Below are positions 6,688 through 8,145 of a stretch of DNA of 8,145 nucleotides, piece by piece. The stretch is from NCBI GenBank assembly GCA_023251595.1, contig JAHEYM010000168.1, forward strand, positions 1 to 8,145. The letters are read 5' to 3'. This DNA comes from Bacteroidota bacterium (GTDB lineage Bacteria > Bacteroidota > Bacteroidia > AKYH767-A > JABDAW01). A program made the translations under genes and the position numbers. The notes under the pieces were generated by a model. The model was not told the origin of the DNA. It saw nothing but the letters and a program-made list of their open reading frames with translations, and did not search any database. Within the stretch, counting starts at the first letter, position 1. Every line of letters starts with the position of its first letter.

Positions 6688-6708
6688 CAAAAAATAAAAT
6701 CATCGCAG

Positions 6709-6756
6709 TATCATAGGATTTCATCCTATGCTGACATCTCTTGCCCTTTCAGGGCA
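6709..6756. repeat. REP-like hairpin element, copy 2 (two intact hairpins)
   Basis: A perfect 8-bp stem (6712-6719 with 6723-6730) around a TTC loop is followed by CTGACATCT (6731-6739). A second perfect 6-bp stem (6742-6747 with 6751-6756) also closes on TTC. The two-hairpin design and the near-identical linker pair it with copy 1. Neither hairpin is followed closely by a T-run on either strand, so a simple intrinsic terminator is not supported. Confidence 0.75.
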
Positions 6757-6780
6757 TTCTGGATTTTCAAAACTATATAT

Positions 6781-6863
6781 TCATAGTTCATAGCTCATAA
6801 CTCATAACTCATAGCTCATGGCTCATACCTCATACCTCATACTTCACTTCACTTCACTTCGCT
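6781..6863. repeat. 7-bp tandem array TCATAnC x9, then 5-bp TCACT array
   Basis: Nine heptamers (TCATAGT, TCATAGC, TCATAAC twice, TCATAGC, TCATGGC, TCATACC twice, TCATACT) occupy 6781-6843. Three TCACT pentamers and one TCGCT follow (6844-6863). The pentamers overlap the 3' end of the metal-binding barrel gene and supply its TGA stop (6854-6856, minus). Read on the minus strand, every heptamer contains TGA. Confidence 0.9.
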
Positions 6864-7987
6864 TTCTCCAAATCCATTTTGCACTTGGGGCATTTACCCG
6901 GGGTGTCGCTAACAACATCGGGACACATCGGACAATAATATTTTCCTGGAATTCTCGCTGTCTTCAAATCCGGTTTTTTCGTGTAAAAGCGATAAGAAAC
7001 CCCGAAAGTTGTAAGATACTTTGAACCGACTTGTGTGTAATTTGCATTGCTATTCACAAATTGATATATCGGAATTTCAGTTGAGCCATATATAGTAAAA
7101 TTACCATTCGTGTAACTTAGTTGAGGAACAAGAAATGCTTTTTTATATCCTGATGCATCTGGTTCGTATGTTGACGGTTTTCCAAACATCAGAATATTCT
7201 CGTTTATTTTCATCGTATCTACCTGTTCATAACGCAATTGAAGTGTGACACCAAGATGATTAAAAAAAGATTTTCCTGCGAACACTGCAATACTTGAATA
7301 ATCGCCGAGTTTTTCACCATTCGGATTCCATCCTTTTTTTATATAAATTGCATTTGCGAATACCCGAAAGTTTTGCGGTGTCCATCCATGAAATAGAAAA
7401 AGATGAAAAATAATATCCTGTGCCCCTGAAGAAAGCTGTACTGCTGTCGGTTTGGTGAGATAGAGTGTATCTCCGGAGAAATGTTCAACTTTTCCAACTG
7501 AGTCATTATAACTTCCAAGTGGAATTTTATAACCTAATCCGATGGCTATTTCAGTTTTAGTTTTATCGTTGAACTTATTGAGCACATCATATCGGGGAAA
7601 AAGAATCAAATCGCCAATGCCTTTTGATTGATAAGTGGATAGAGGATTGTTATTGAGACCTATTTCTATTTTTTTGAAATAATATCCCCCTTCAACAGAC
7701 ATTGTTAAATTTTTGGATACACCGTAAGCAACACGAAAATATTCGTATTGACTTGAATAACGGTCAAAAGATTTATGAGTGTCCGGTTTCGATTTAGTAT
7801 AGAATTTATCGGTATTAATAACTTGATAATTCGTATTAACTTCAAATTGATTTGCCTGAAGTACACCTTGCGAAGCGCCACCTGCAATCGGGCAACCACT
7901 TCCACCTGCACAACATTGGGCGAAATTATTCGAAGTTAAAAAGAGAGAAAAGAGAACAAAGAATAAAGTTCTGATAAACTTTTTCAT
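6854..7987 (-). CDS. Outer-membrane barrel protein with C-terminal heavy-metal-binding (HMBD-like) module
   Basis: The 377-residue product has a signal peptide (K2 K3 R6, core 8-17, cleavage A23|Q24). A Cys-rich mature N-terminus follows (C25, C26, C32 in QCCAGGSGCPIAGG), then a long run of amphipathic strands (about 45-340; for example LTMSVEGGYYF, TEIAIGLGYKIPLGSY, LGVTLQLRYEQ, YLTTFGVSYRFY) typical of an outer-membrane barrel. Residues 350-373 form a separate module with C352-x2-C355 and C366-x2-C369 in a CPMCP...GKCPKCKMDL context. This is clearly related to the heavy-metal-binding domain found on CusB- and CopA-type proteins, except that the usual CPMH is CPMC. A metal-related role, perhaps copper or zinc, at the outer membrane is inferred. 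Gln rather than Gly/Ala/Ser precedes C25, so lipidation is unlikely. It is a single gene; no efflux partner is in view. Confidence 0.82.
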   Translation of the reverse strand: MKKFIRTLFFVLFSLFLTSNNFAQCCAGGSGCPIAGGASQGVLQANQFEVNTNYQVINTDKFYTKSKPDTHKSFDRYSSQYEYFRVAYGVSKNLTMSVEGGYYFKKIEIGLNNNPLSTYQSKGIGDLILFPRYDVLNKFNDKTKTEIAIGLGYKIPLGSYNDSVGKVEHFSGDTLYLTKPTAVQLSSGAQDIIFHLFLFHGWTPQNFRVFANAIYIKKGWNPNGEKLGDYSSIAVFAGKSFFNHLGVTLQLRYEQVDTMKINENILMFGKPSTYEPDASGYKKAFLVPQLSYTNGNFTIYGSTEIPIYQFVNSNANYTQVGSKYLTTFGVSYRFYTKKPDLKTARIPGKYYCPMCPDVVSDTPGKCPKCKMDLEKAK

Positions 7988-8010
7988 TTAAGTGCCGGTT
8001 TGTTTTTCAA

Positions 8011-8045
8011 CACAGAGATCACAGAATTGACTGAATTTCACAGAG
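8011..8045. repeat. Short CACAGA(G/A) direct repeats upstream of the metal-binding barrel gene
   Basis: CACAGAG (8011-8017), CACAGAA (8020-8026) and CACAGAG (8039-8045) lie in the 5' region of the barrel gene, 24-58 bp ahead of its ATG. They could be a degenerate dispersed repeat or protein-binding sites. No TAnnTTTG box is visible on the minus strand in this upstream region, so the promoter is unassigned. Confidence 0.45.
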
Positions 8046-8077
8046 AAATATTTTAATTTATTTTTATATAACTTAAT

Positions 8078-8145
8078 TTAATTGTTAATTGTTAATTGTT
8101 AATTGTTAATTGTTAATTGTTAATTGTTAATTGTTAATTGTTAAT
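8078..8145. repeat. Pure 7-bp tandem repeat (TTAATTG)9.7, running off the window
   Basis: Nine perfect TTAATTG units (8078-8140) plus TTAAT reach the right edge without a single interruption, so the true length is unknown. The unit matches those at 1305-1328 (opposite orientation) and 2734-2796. It begins about 90 bp upstream of the metal-binding barrel gene. Perfect identity suggests recent expansion. Confidence 0.95.

Larger units (their letters stand above)
6505..6853. other. 349-bp intergenic region: promoter, two hairpin elements, tandem repeats
   Basis: No credible gene lies between the DUF2520 start and the end of the metal-binding barrel gene. From left to right it holds the operon promoter and its inverted repeat (6523-6564), about 70 bp of unassigned AT-rich sequence (6565-6637), two related hairpin elements (6638-6756), a short AT spacer and a 7-bp tandem array turning into a 5-bp array (6781-6863). 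The 225-bp open frame at 6562-6786 is a translation of the hairpin elements, not a gene. Confidence 0.8.

Noticed and set aside
6662..6691. Hammerhead-type ribozyme suggested by the CTGA in the linker
   Set aside because: The CTGATGA core and the GAAA partner strand are not both present, and the stems do not form a three-way junction.
6712..6756. Intrinsic terminator for the barrel gene
   Set aside because: The hairpins are strong, but no T-run follows directly on the minus strand; the nearest T-rich stretch is more than a dozen bases away.
6562..6786. Open frame of 74 codons on the plus strand
   Set aside because: Its product is a translation of the two hairpin elements: both copies give the similar peptides SSVADIFCP and SSYADISCP from the repeated linker. 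It has no promoter or start context, so it is not called a gene.
6818..7024. Plus-strand open frame of 68 codons
   Set aside because: It begins in the tandem repeats and runs antisense to the metal-binding module.
7705..7911. Minus-strand open frame of 68 codons
   Set aside because: It lies in another frame inside the barrel gene on the same strand, with no independent signal.

Overview
The window looks like part of a chromosome from an uncultured Bacteroidota. It is AT-rich. Two upstream regions carry the TAnnTTTG promoter box typical of that phylum, and starts lack Shine-Dalgarno sequences. Several exported proteins have signal peptides ending in Ala-Gln, and one lipoprotein has a short lipobox. 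The central DUF2520 / KdsC / UbiA / Maf gene order is one I recognise from Bacteroidota genomes. Genus cannot be told from the sequence.

Left part (1-2733): the first 530 bases are the 5' end of a penicillin-acylase-family (S45) periplasmic amidohydrolase on the minus strand, cut by the window edge. Across an 80-bp divergent promoter region, three plus-strand genes follow: two small outer-membrane beta-barrel-like proteins and a small lipoprotein. None is a family I can name, and together they look like a co-transcribed envelope module.

Middle (2779-6504): a compact five-gene minus-strand operon with gaps of 6-17 bp. In transcription order it encodes a Rossmann/DUF2520 protein, a KdsC-type HAD phosphatase (Kdo branch of LPS synthesis), a UbiA-family prenyltransferase, a Maf nucleotide pyrophosphatase and an EamA/DMT permease. 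A well-formed promoter (TTG-N20-TACATTTG) precedes the first gene and argues for its ATG start at 6504. The operon meets the left-hand module tail to tail at 2734-2778, where only a 7-bp tandem repeat lies.

Right part (6505-8145): a 349-bp intergenic region holds two related hairpin elements (REP-like) and a degenerate 7-bp tandem array. Next is a minus-strand gene for an outer-membrane barrel with a Cys-rich mature N-terminus and a C-terminal heavy-metal-binding (HMBD-like) module. A pure (TTAATTG)n array runs off the right edge.

The most distinctive features are non-coding. Arrays of 7-bp repeats sit at every gene junction except inside the compact operon, the short 2169-2193 spacer and the divergent promoter region. 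The two hairpin elements differ by compensatory base-pair changes. I see no phage, CRISPR, toxin-antitoxin or obvious defence system, no tRNA or rRNA, and no convincing intrinsic terminator. I do not claim a new system; the strongest leads are the covarying hairpins, the stop-bearing heptamer arrays and the barrel-HMBD fusion.
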